NCBI GenBank assembly: GCA_002308755.1
Contig: DBVR01000027.1
Span: 3,470-25,936, forward strand
Direction of reading: 5' to 3'
Source of the DNA: Christensenella sp. UBA1259
GTDB lineage: Bacteria > Bacillota > Clostridia > Christensenellales > Borkfalkiaceae
DNA length: 22,467 bases
Shown here: positions 16,573-22,467 of the stretch, piece after piece
How the letters are laid out: each line of letters starts with the position of its first letter
Position numbering within the stretch: the stretch's first letter is position 1
The notes under the pieces: model-generated
What the model was told of the DNA's origin: nothing
The model's input: only the letters and a program-made list of their open reading frames with translations
Databases searched by the model: none
Made by a program: the position numbers and the translations under genes

Positions 16573-16602
16573 CCCCTTTGTTGACCGCAAAGGGGCTTTT
16601 TA
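16573..16602 (+). terminator. Terminator of the lipoprotein gene
   Basis: CCCCTTTG (16573-16580) pairs with CAAAGGGG (16588-16595) over a 7-nt loop, followed by CTTTTTAT. Confidence 0.85.
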
Positions 16603-16609
16603 TAAAGCA

Positions 16610-16641
16610 AAACCCCTTCGCATGAAGGGGTTTCGGTTTTT
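16610..16641. terminator. Bidirectional terminator between lipoprotein and gal operon
   Basis: A perfect 10-bp stem, AAACCCCTTC (16610-16619) with GAAGGGGTTT (16624-16633), has a GCAT loop. It is followed by CGGTTTTTAT on the plus strand and by a T-rich tail on the minus strand, so it can end the galE transcript coming from the right. Confidence 0.8.
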
Positions 16642-16665
16642 ATCGGATAACTTTAAGCAAGGTTT

Positions 16666-17679
16666 TCAGTCGCCGTAGCCGTCGGGATTTAAGGTCTGCC
16701 AACGCATAGCATCCCTGCACATATCTTCCAAGGTTTTTTCGGCTTTGAAACCCAAAAGTTCGTAGGCGAGTTTCGGATCGGCGTAACACTCGTCTATATC
16801 CCCCGGACGACGCGGCATTATCTTGTAAGGTATGGGCTTACCCGTTACCTTTTCAAAGGCTTTTACCATATCGAGAACGGAATATCCGTGCCCCGTGCCG
16901 AGATTTACTATCATAAGCCCGGGGTTTTCCGCAAGTTTGTTGACCGCAAGGACGTGTCCTTTCGCCAGATCGACGACGTGGATATAATCCCTTACGCCCG
17001 TACCGTCGGGAGTGGCGTAGTCGTTTCCGAATACTCCCAATTCCTTTCTCTTACCGACGGCTACCTGCGTTATGTAAGGACAAAGGTTGTTGGGTATCCC
17101 TTTGGGATCTTCCCCTATCCTGCCCGATTCGTGCGCGCCGACGGGATTGAAATACCTTAAAATGGCTATATTGAACGTTTTATCCGCTTTATAAAGGTCT
17201 TTCAATATGTACTCTATAAACAGTTTCGTGCTGCCGTAGGGGTTGGACGTGGAAAGCGGAAAATCTTCCTTTATAGGCACGCTTTCGGGCTTTCCGTAAA
17301 CCGTCGCGGAAGACGAAAACACCAGATTCTTTACGTTGTGTTCTCTCATAGAAAACAGTAATTGCAACATGCCTTCTATATTGTTTTCATAGTATTCCAA
17401 CGGCTTTTCACAGGACTCGCCGACCGCTTTCAATCCCGCAAAGTTTATCACGGCGTCTATCTTGTTTTCGGTAAACACCGAATCCAAAAGGGCTTTATCC
17501 CTTATGTCGCCTTCGTAAAACTTCACCCTTTTGCCGGTAAGTTCTTCTACCCTTCTTACCGCCTCGTATTTGCTGTTTACGAGATTATCCACGCAGACCA
17601 CGGTGTGCCCCGCGTTCAATAACTCCACCGAAGTGTGCGAGCCTATATAACCCGCTCCGCCCGTAACCAAAACGTTCAT
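16666..17679 (-). CDS. galE: UDP-glucose 4-epimerase GalE
   Basis: GalE interconverts UDP-glucose and UDP-galactose with bound NAD, in the cytoplasm, closing the Leloir pathway and supplying UDP-galactose for surface glycans. The 337-residue protein has the NAD-binding TGGAGYIGS (residues 6-14), SSSATVYG (122-129) with the catalytic Ser, and the Tyr148-xxx-Lys152 pair in YGSTK. RYFNPVGAH is also typical. Length is normal. AAAGGAG lies about six bases before the ATG. It follows galT by 20 bp and is the last gene of the methyltransferase-galT-galE operon, ending about 25 bp before a bidirectional terminator. Confidence 0.97.
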   Translation of the reverse strand: MNVLVTGGAGYIGSHTSVELLNAGHTVVCVDNLVNSKYEAVRRVEELTGKRVKFYEGDIRDKALLDSVFTENKIDAVINFAGLKAVGESCEKPLEYYENNIEGMLQLLFSMREHNVKNLVFSSSATVYGKPESVPIKEDFPLSTSNPYGSTKLFIEYILKDLYKADKTFNIAILRYFNPVGAHESGRIGEDPKGIPNNLCPYITQVAVGKRKELGVFGNDYATPDGTGVRDYIHVVDLAKGHVLAVNKLAENPGLMIVNLGTGHGYSVLDMVKAFEKVTGKPIPYKIMPRRPGDIDECYADPKLAYELLGFKAEKTLEDMCRDAMRWQTLNPDGYGD

Positions 17680-17699
17680 ATCTTATCTCCTTTTAACGG

Positions 17700-19247
17700 T
17701 TATTTTCTCACTATACCCACGGTTTTAAGGAATTCGTCGAATCCCCTGTCTCCGTTTTCGTCGTCCTTAAAGACCGCCGTGTTGCCGAGAATATTCTTGC
17801 AGGTAACGTTGACTTCTTCACGCACGATATCTTCCGCCGCGGACTTAACTGTCCCGCCCTGCGTTTTCGCATACAGTTTCTTTATCATCTCCCTATGCGC
17901 GTAAAGATAATTAGCGGGATCGGAAATCGCTTTTTCGTCGTACGCCGCGTTACCGCAAAGGATATCGGCTATCATATCCAGTTGCTTTTTAAGCCTGCCC
18001 GGAAGAATAAACAGCCCCATCGCTTCGATAAGCCCGATACCTTCCTTTTTTATGTTATGATATTCGGGATGGGCGTGGAATACTCCGTCGGGATATTCTT
18101 CGCTCGTTATGTTGTTCCTTAAAATAAAGTCCATTATATAACCGTCTTCCGTTTTTCTCGCTATCGGAGAACAGGAATTGTGTTTTACCCCGTCGGTCTC
18201 CGCGAATATCCCGCAAGCCGCGTATGAAAATGTTTCCCACGCCGCTACTATCTCCTTTGAGAGTGCGGAAAGACTTTCCCTGTCTTTACTGCACAACCTT
18301 ATCGCGCTGTTGTACCAGTCCACTCTTCCTATTTTCACCGCGGGATATTTGTCGCAGTAATATTCCGTCTTTACGGGCGCTTTATGCATGGGCATGATAT
18401 GCCCGCCGCCCTGAAAATGCTCGTGATTCAATATCGAACCGCCTATTATCGGCAAAGCGGCGTTCGAACCTATCATATAATTCGGGAAAAAGTCCACGAA
18501 ATCCAGCACCTTATCTATGGTATCTGCCTTTATGTGCATGGGAACGTGTCGCTCCGATATCGCTATCAGGTGTTCGTTATAGTAGGCGTACGGCGAATAC
18601 TGCACGAACCACGGCTCATTTCCCATAGTTAAAGATACCGTGCGGATATTTTCTCTCGCGGGGTGGTTAGAGGTACCTTCGAACCCTTCGTTTTCCTTAC
18701 ATAAAAAACATTGCGGGTACTTTCTGTCGGTCTTGGGCACGGAAAGAAGTTTGGCTATCTCCTTATTGTCCTTTTCGGGCTTGCTTAAATTGACCGTGAT
18801 TTCCAGAACTCTCGCCCCGTCTTTATACTCCCATTTAAGGTTTTTCGATATCGCCGTCTTTTTGACGTAATCGTTTTTGACGGATAAGTCGTAAAGATAT
18901 CCGCACGCCTTTTCTACGCCGTATTTCTCCTTTAATTCGTAAAACCGCTCGTTCACTTCCGACGGCAACGGGCTCAATATCCCCATTATATAGGTAGAAT
19001 ACCTTTCCTTGCTCTCTTCCGTCGCAAGCCCGTTTTCCACCGCGAAAGCCGCAACTTCTTCCGTTATTTCGTCGGGAACGTCGAGTTTTTCGATATAGCC
19101 GAGGTGGAGTTCGCCATAATAAGGCTCGGCAAGGCGGAACTCTTTAAGCAGCAGATTGCGGAAATACGTTTCGTCGCGCTTTTTTAAGTGCAAAAACGTT
19201 TCCGCATACTTCAAAAGTTTTTCGATAAGTATTTTTCCGTCGATCAT
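17700..19247 (-). CDS. galT: Galactose-1-phosphate uridylyltransferase, type 2
   Basis: GalT swaps UMP between UDP-glucose and galactose-1-phosphate. At 515 residues it is the long Firmicutes type (GalT2), not the roughly 350-residue enterobacterial type. The active-site segment is NHEHFQGGGHIMPMHKAP (residues 274-291), whose His-x-His-x-Gln core carries the expected UMP-accepting histidine; GTSNHPAREN (191-200) is also typical. It starts 1 bp after the upstream methyltransferase stop, with AAAGGAAA about seven bases before the ATG. galK, galM and any sugar transporter are absent from the window, so the source of galactose-1-phosphate is not shown. Confidence 0.96.
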   Translation of the reverse strand: MIDGKILIEKLLKYAETFLHLKKRDETYFRNLLLKEFRLAEPYYGELHLGYIEKLDVPDEITEEVAAFAVENGLATEESKERYSTYIMGILSPLPSEVNERFYELKEKYGVEKACGYLYDLSVKNDYVKKTAISKNLKWEYKDGARVLEITVNLSKPEKDNKEIAKLLSVPKTDRKYPQCFLCKENEGFEGTSNHPARENIRTVSLTMGNEPWFVQYSPYAYYNEHLIAISERHVPMHIKADTIDKVLDFVDFFPNYMIGSNAALPIIGGSILNHEHFQGGGHIMPMHKAPVKTEYYCDKYPAVKIGRVDWYNSAIRLCSKDRESLSALSKEIVAAWETFSYAACGIFAETDGVKHNSCSPIARKTEDGYIMDFILRNNITSEEYPDGVFHAHPEYHNIKKEGIGLIEAMGLFILPGRLKKQLDMIADILCGNAAYDEKAISDPANYLYAHREMIKKLYAKTQGGTVKSAAEDIVREEVNVTCKNILGNTAVFKDDENGDRGFDEFLKTVGIVRK

Positions 19248-19248
19248 A

Positions 19249-20418
19249 TCAGTTTCCTTTCTCAGAATTTTTACCGTAATAATATTTTAACCTGCATTCC
19301 AGTTCGGAATTGTACAGTTTTCTTTCCCTGTCGCTTTTCCGTCCGAAAAATTTTTCGAACCGCTTGCCGTCTTTGACGATGGCGAACACCGACCACGCGG
19401 GAAAATCTTTCATAACGCAACCGAAATCTTTATAACTCTCTTCCGCCGAACGTATATCCGACGCCTTTACGCCGTAAGGCGGATTCGTAACCACCGTTCC
19501 GAAATCCTGCCGCGGCTTAAAGTCCTTTACCGCTTTGACGGAGAACTTTACCGCGCCCGAGACTCCCGCCCTTTTGGCGTGGTATTCCGCAAGTTCCACT
19601 GCCTTTGCGTCTATATCCGAACCGCAAAAGTCTATCTTTATATCCCTTACGCCGTCCGCCGCTTCTTGTTTTAACGAAAAATACAGTTTTTCGTCGAAGT
19701 TCTTCCAGTCGTTAAAAGCAAATCTCCTGTCTATACCGGGTGCAATATTAAGGGCTATGCGCGCCCCTTCTATGACGAAAGTACCCGAACCGCAGAACGG
19801 ATCGTAAAAAGGTCTTATGCGGTAGAAATCGCTGTAAAACAGTATAGCCGACGCAAGCGTTTCCTTTATCGGGGTAACGCCCGTTTTGTCCCTGTACCCG
19901 CGCTTATGCAACGCTACGCCGCTGGTGTCTATCATAACGGCGACGCGGTCTTTGAAAACAGAAAATTCCAAGTGATACTCCGCCCCGCTTTCGGGAAGGC
20001 GGTTGTACCCGAATTTTTCGCACAACCTGTCCGCAACGGCTTTTTTTATTATTCTCTGGCAGTCGGATATCGAAAACAGCGCGCTTTTTACGCATTTGCC
20101 GTTTACCGTTACCTTTCCGTCCGCCGCGATAAAGTCTTCCCACCGCACGGCTTTAACGCCGTCGAACAGTTCGTCGAAAGACTTCGCTTCAAAATCGCCC
20201 GTCTTTATATACACCCTTTCGGCGGTCCTTAAATTAAGGTTTGCTTTCACCACGTCGGAAACGCTTCCCTTAAACGTGATCGCGCCGTTTATCGCCGGAA
20301 CTTCCTTTTGAAAAAGCCTGAATATCTCTTTTTTCAGCGCGCTTTCCACTCCCGAAGCGCAGGTTACGACTATTTCCGTTTCCGTCGGAAAATCGGGTTT
20401 ACGGGCATAAGTTTTCAT
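19249..20418 (-). CDS. THUMP-domain class I rRNA methyltransferase (RlmL N-terminal type)
   Basis: This 389-residue protein matches the COG0116 group that methylates guanine N2 in 23S rRNA, equivalent to the N-terminal half of E. coli RlmL. A THUMP RNA-binding domain occupies about residues 45-165. Then come LHKRGYR (170-176), the SAM-binding DPFCGSGTF (206-214), SDID (267-270) and the catalytic TNPPYG (311-316). The N-terminus is about 14 residues longer than usual, but no better in-frame start exists. The ATG has no Shine-Dalgarno sequence and lies only 7 nt past a good -10 element, so the mRNA is probably leaderless. It is the first gene of an operon with galT and galE. Confidence 0.92.
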   Translation of the reverse strand: MKTYARKPDFPTETEIVVTCASGVESALKKEIFRLFQKEVPAINGAITFKGSVSDVVKANLNLRTAERVYIKTGDFEAKSFDELFDGVKAVRWEDFIAADGKVTVNGKCVKSALFSISDCQRIIKKAVADRLCEKFGYNRLPESGAEYHLEFSVFKDRVAVMIDTSGVALHKRGYRDKTGVTPIKETLASAILFYSDFYRIRPFYDPFCGSGTFVIEGARIALNIAPGIDRRFAFNDWKNFDEKLYFSLKQEAADGVRDIKIDFCGSDIDAKAVELAEYHAKRAGVSGAVKFSVKAVKDFKPRQDFGTVVTNPPYGVKASDIRSAEESYKDFGCVMKDFPAWSVFAIVKDGKRFEKFFGRKSDRERKLYNSELECRLKYYYGKNSEKGN

Positions 20419-20425
20419 CTATATT

Positions 20426-20454
20426 ATTTTAATATATCCCGCATTATTTTTCAA
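20426..20454 (-). promoter_or_regulatory. Promoter of the methyltransferase-galT-galE operon (predicted leaderless)
   Basis: Reading leftward, TTGAAA (20454-20449), a 17-nt spacer and TAAAAT (20431-20426) form a good sigma-A promoter. Only 7 nt separate the -10 from the ATG at 20418, so transcription should begin at or next to the start codon. Confidence 0.7.
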
Positions 20455-20503
20455 GCGATTTACCTAAACTTTACGGCGTTTGCGGCAAAAATTTAGAATC
20501 TAC

Positions 20504-20532
20504 TTGTCAAAAGCGGCTTTTCGGTATATAAT
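20504..20532 (+). promoter_or_regulatory. Promoter of the O-antigen ligase-like gene (predicted near-leaderless)
   Basis: TTGTCA (20504-20509), a 17-nt spacer and a perfect TATAAT (20527-20532). The likely start is near G20539, about 5 nt before the ATG at 20544, and no Shine-Dalgarno sequence fits. Confidence 0.8.
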
Positions 20533-20543
20533 ATCTCCGTAAT

Positions 20544-21950
20544 ATGTTGAAAGATAGGCTCGGGCGTTTTTTCTGCGCCTTCGACGAATTTTTATATACG
20601 CCGTTATTCCCCGCCGTCGTATCGGCGTTTATTCTTGCGGCGTATATTCTGCGGATATCACTTATAGGACTTGCAATATTAGTCCTTATCGCTTGTTTCA
20701 TAATGGTAAGAAAGGACGATATAACCCCCCTTTTGCCGATGTGTTTCGGATTCGTTTGTCTTTTCCGCAATTTCGACGCGTTAAAAGGCGTAGCCATATA
20801 CCTGATACTCGCACCTTTTTTGATTGCCCTTATATACCACTTTATAAAATTTCCGCCGAAAAAACCCGTGCTCGGAAAACTTTTCTTCCCGTTTTTTCTT
20901 ATTACCTGCGCGCTGTTTTTGAGCGGGATATTTTCGGCGTATCTTTACCTTTACGCAAACGGGCTGTTATACGCTTTTACCGTAGGACCTTTGCTTTGGT
21001 TTGCGTACTTTCTTTTCGGTAACTACCTGCGCCCGCCCGAAAATCTCGACGTTAAACGTTACCTTTCCTTATCGGTAGTATGTTCCGTGCTCATTATGTG
21101 TCTCGCGTTCTTTTGGGCTTGCGCGGAGCAAAACGCGGGTACGGGAAATTCCGTTATCAACGGAGCGACGGTGGGATTCGCCAACACCAACAACATAGGC
21201 GCAATGATACTCCTTGCCTTCCCGCTGTGTCTTTTTCTGTTTGTGAAAGAAGAAAACCATTGGTTTTACCTCGTTACGGCTTTGTTTTTTATCGTAACGA
21301 TACTCCTTTTCCGGTGCGACGGCGGGAGCGGCGTTCTTCTGGTGTTTTCTCCGTTCATGTTCGTGTTGACCTACCTGGAATCCAAAAAGGAAAACAGGGG
21401 GCGATTGATTTTTTGCCTTCTTGTGTTCGTTCTCGTTGCCGTCGCCTTGCTGTTTATTGTTTTTCTCGTTAAAGGTTACGACTTTATAACGGCTGAGTTC
21501 GACGTAAGAACCGGCGAAAGCGGAAGATCGCACTTATACAACGTCGCTTTCAGACTGTTCAAAGAAAACCCGTTGTTCGGCGCGGGATTAGGTTACAGCG
21601 ACACCGACGCTATCGGCGATTACGCACCGCATAACTGCGCGCTGCGTATATTCAATTTTCACTCCACTCTCTTTCAGGTGGTGGGGTGTATGGGGATATT
21701 CGGTCTTATCGCATACGCCGTGTATTTTTACAAAAGGTACGAGATAGTTACGGAAAATTCTTCCGTCTTTAACGTCTTTATGTTTTTCGCCTTTACTATG
21801 TTCGAGTGTTACGGGATGATAGATACCTGCGAGTTCAATATCGTACCGTGTATGCTCGTCTTAACGGTTATGCTGACGGTAACGGAAACGGAAAACCGAA
21901 AACCGCCTTTAAGTTTTGAAAATACGATCAACGCTTTCGTAGGACGATAG
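20544..21950 (+). CDS. O-antigen ligase / Wzy polymerase-like membrane protein
   Basis: The 468-residue protein is almost entirely hydrophobic, with roughly a dozen predicted membrane helices. It shows the pattern of the O-antigen ligase/polymerase family (PF04932): FANTNNIGA (about residue 212 on), then a long extracytoplasmic loop containing GRSHLYNVAFRLFKENP and FGAGLGY, and a conserved histidine in APHNCALRIF (about 360). Family members join or polymerise lipid-linked sugar chains on the outer face of the membrane. In a Gram-positive cell this would mean capsule, teichoic-type polymer or glycoprotein glycan. It is a single gene, divergent from the gal operon and convergent with a sugar dehydratase, with a strong terminator after it. 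The precise reaction is inference. Confidence 0.85.
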   Translation: MLKDRLGRFFCAFDEFLYTPLFPAVVSAFILAAYILRISLIGLAILVLIACFIMVRKDDITPLLPMCFGFVCLFRNFDALKGVAIYLILAPFLIALIYHFIKFPPKKPVLGKLFFPFFLITCALFLSGIFSAYLYLYANGLLYAFTVGPLLWFAYFLFGNYLRPPENLDVKRYLSLSVVCSVLIMCLAFFWACAEQNAGTGNSVINGATVGFANTNNIGAMILLAFPLCLFLFVKEENHWFYLVTALFFIVTILLFRCDGGSGVLLVFSPFMFVLTYLESKKENRGRLIFCLLVFVLVAVALLFIVFLVKGYDFITAEFDVRTGESGRSHLYNVAFRLFKENPLFGAGLGYSDTDAIGDYAPHNCALRIFNFHSTLFQVVGCMGIFGLIAYAVYFYKRYEIVTENSSVFNVFMFFAFTMFECYGMIDTCEFNIVPCMLVLTVMLTVTETENRKPPLSFENTINAFVGR

Positions 21951-21953
21951 ACA

Positions 21954-21991
21954 AACGCCCCGTCGCAAAGAAATTGCGACGGGGCGTTTTT
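21954..21991 (+). terminator. Strong terminator after the O-antigen ligase-like gene
   Basis: A perfect 15-bp stem, AACGCCCCGTCGCAA (21954-21968) with TTGCGACGGGGCGTT (21974-21988), has a 5-nt loop and runs into TTTTTATTTT. On the minus strand the tail is only TTTGTCT, so it mainly serves the plus strand. Confidence 0.92.
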
Positions 21992-22002
21992 ATTTTCGGC
22001 AA

Positions 22003-22467
22003 TTATATATCGTCTCTCGAATTGTCCACTTTATAGGTAGGAACGAGTTCGTGAACGAGTTCCTTCATGCGCGGCGTTTCGTTTCTTGCCTCAGCGTATA
22101 ACTCCCGTATCTTTTCAAACAGTCCGTTTTCGTCGAAGGAAAGCGGCTTACCTATGGATATAAGGTCGTTCGCCGTCTTTTGCAACCCTTCTTCCTTCAT
22201 AAGCCTTTCTTCGTACAGTTTTTCGCCCGGACGAAGCCCCGTTATCTTGATATCTATATCTTTATACGGCTCTAACCCGCAAAGTTTTATCATGTTGACG
22301 GCAAGGTCGTATATCTTCACGGGTTCGCCCATGTCGAGAACGAATATTTCCCCGCCCTTGGCGTAAGCCCCCGCCTGCAATACCAGACTGACCGCCTCCG
22401 GAATAGTCATAAAATATCTTACTATGTCCTTATGCGTAACTGTTACGGGACCGCCTTCTTCTATCTG
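22003..22467 (-). CDS. CapD/PglF-like nucleotide-sugar epimerase/dehydratase (5' part outside window)
   Basis: The frame is open from the right edge to the TAA at 22005-22003, giving the C-terminal 154 residues. The segments GGPVTVTHKDIVRYFMTIPEAV, split at the Met that could be mistaken for a start (22410), then GEIFVLDMG and GLRPGEKLYEE (residues 77-87 of the fragment) are characteristic of the C-terminus of CapD/PglF/WbpM proteins. These are UDP-GlcNAc 4,6-dehydratases or epimerases that begin synthesis of unusual amino-sugars for capsule or glycoprotein. The N-terminal membrane and NAD-binding parts lie outside. It is convergent with the O-antigen ligase-like gene, supporting a polysaccharide region at the right edge. 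Confidence 0.92.
   Translation of the reverse strand, partial: QIEEGGPVTVTHKDIVRYFMTIPEAVSLVLQAGAYAKGGEIFVLDMGEPVKIYDLAVNMIKLCGLEPYKDIDIKITGLRPGEKLYEERLMKEEGLQKTANDLISIGKPLSFDENGLFEKIRELYAEARNETPRMKELVHELVPTYKVDNSRDDI

Noticed and set aside
20507..20797. A 96-codon minus-strand frame overlapping the start of the O-antigen ligase-like gene.
   Set aside because: It has no binding site, would collide with the divergent promoter region and gives a composition unlike real proteins here.
22003..22410. A separate 135-residue gene starting at the ATG at 22410.
   Set aside because: The frame continues upstream to the window edge with conserved CapD-family residues, so that ATG is an internal methionine.
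1..22467. CRISPR array, transposon, toxin-antitoxin pair or phage genes.
   Set aside because: No regularly spaced repeats, transposase, integrase, nuclease or phage motifs were found on either strand.

Overview
The window looks like chromosome from a Gram-positive Bacillota bacterium, probably an uncultured member of Clostridia. The support is AGGAG-type ribosome binding sites, consensus TTGACA/TATAAT promoters with 17-18 nt spacers, a long SRP RNA with an Alu domain, a Firmicutes-type (type 2) GalT, a ComF protein, a long clostridial-type IleRS and half-size chromate transporters. TGA and TAG both end genes, so the code is standard. The taxonomic call is inference. Most genes are GC-moderate housekeeping genes. 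The exception is a short low-GC patch beside a tRNA gene.

Left part (1-3.4 kb, minus): a metK-comF-secA operon, with secA running off the left edge. A 224-bp divergent promoter region separates it from a plus-strand operon (3.6-8.3 kb). That operon holds the two unequal halves of a heterodimeric ABC exporter and a PflX-type radical SAM protein, all overlapping or 1 bp apart. It meets, with a 1-bp gap and no terminator, a long minus-strand operon running from 14.25 to 8.33 kb: ileS, an RlmI-type methyltransferase, an RluA-type pseudouridine synthase and two half-size ChrA transporters.

Middle (14.3-16.65 kb): SRP RNA with its own promoter and terminator, tRNA-Thr(GGT) with a perfect promoter, then an accessory-looking stretch. 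This stretch has a roughly 31% GC small gene whose protein is two copies of a 50-residue unit, an unrecognised lipoprotein, an inverted repeat and two strong terminators.

Right part (16.67-22.47 kb): a minus-strand operon of a THUMP-domain rRNA methyltransferase, galT and galE, which makes and interconverts UDP-sugars. Divergent from it is an O-antigen ligase/polymerase-like membrane protein, and convergent with that is the 3' end of a CapD/PglF-like sugar-nucleotide dehydratase. Together these suggest the edge of a surface-polysaccharide region. The divergent pair at 20.42/20.54 kb has promoters so close to the start codons that both mRNAs should be leaderless or nearly so.

No CRISPR array, transposase, integrase or clear defence system is visible. 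The best candidates for something undescribed are the duplicated small protein beside the tRNA, the neighbouring lipoprotein, and the leaderless divergent promoter pair.
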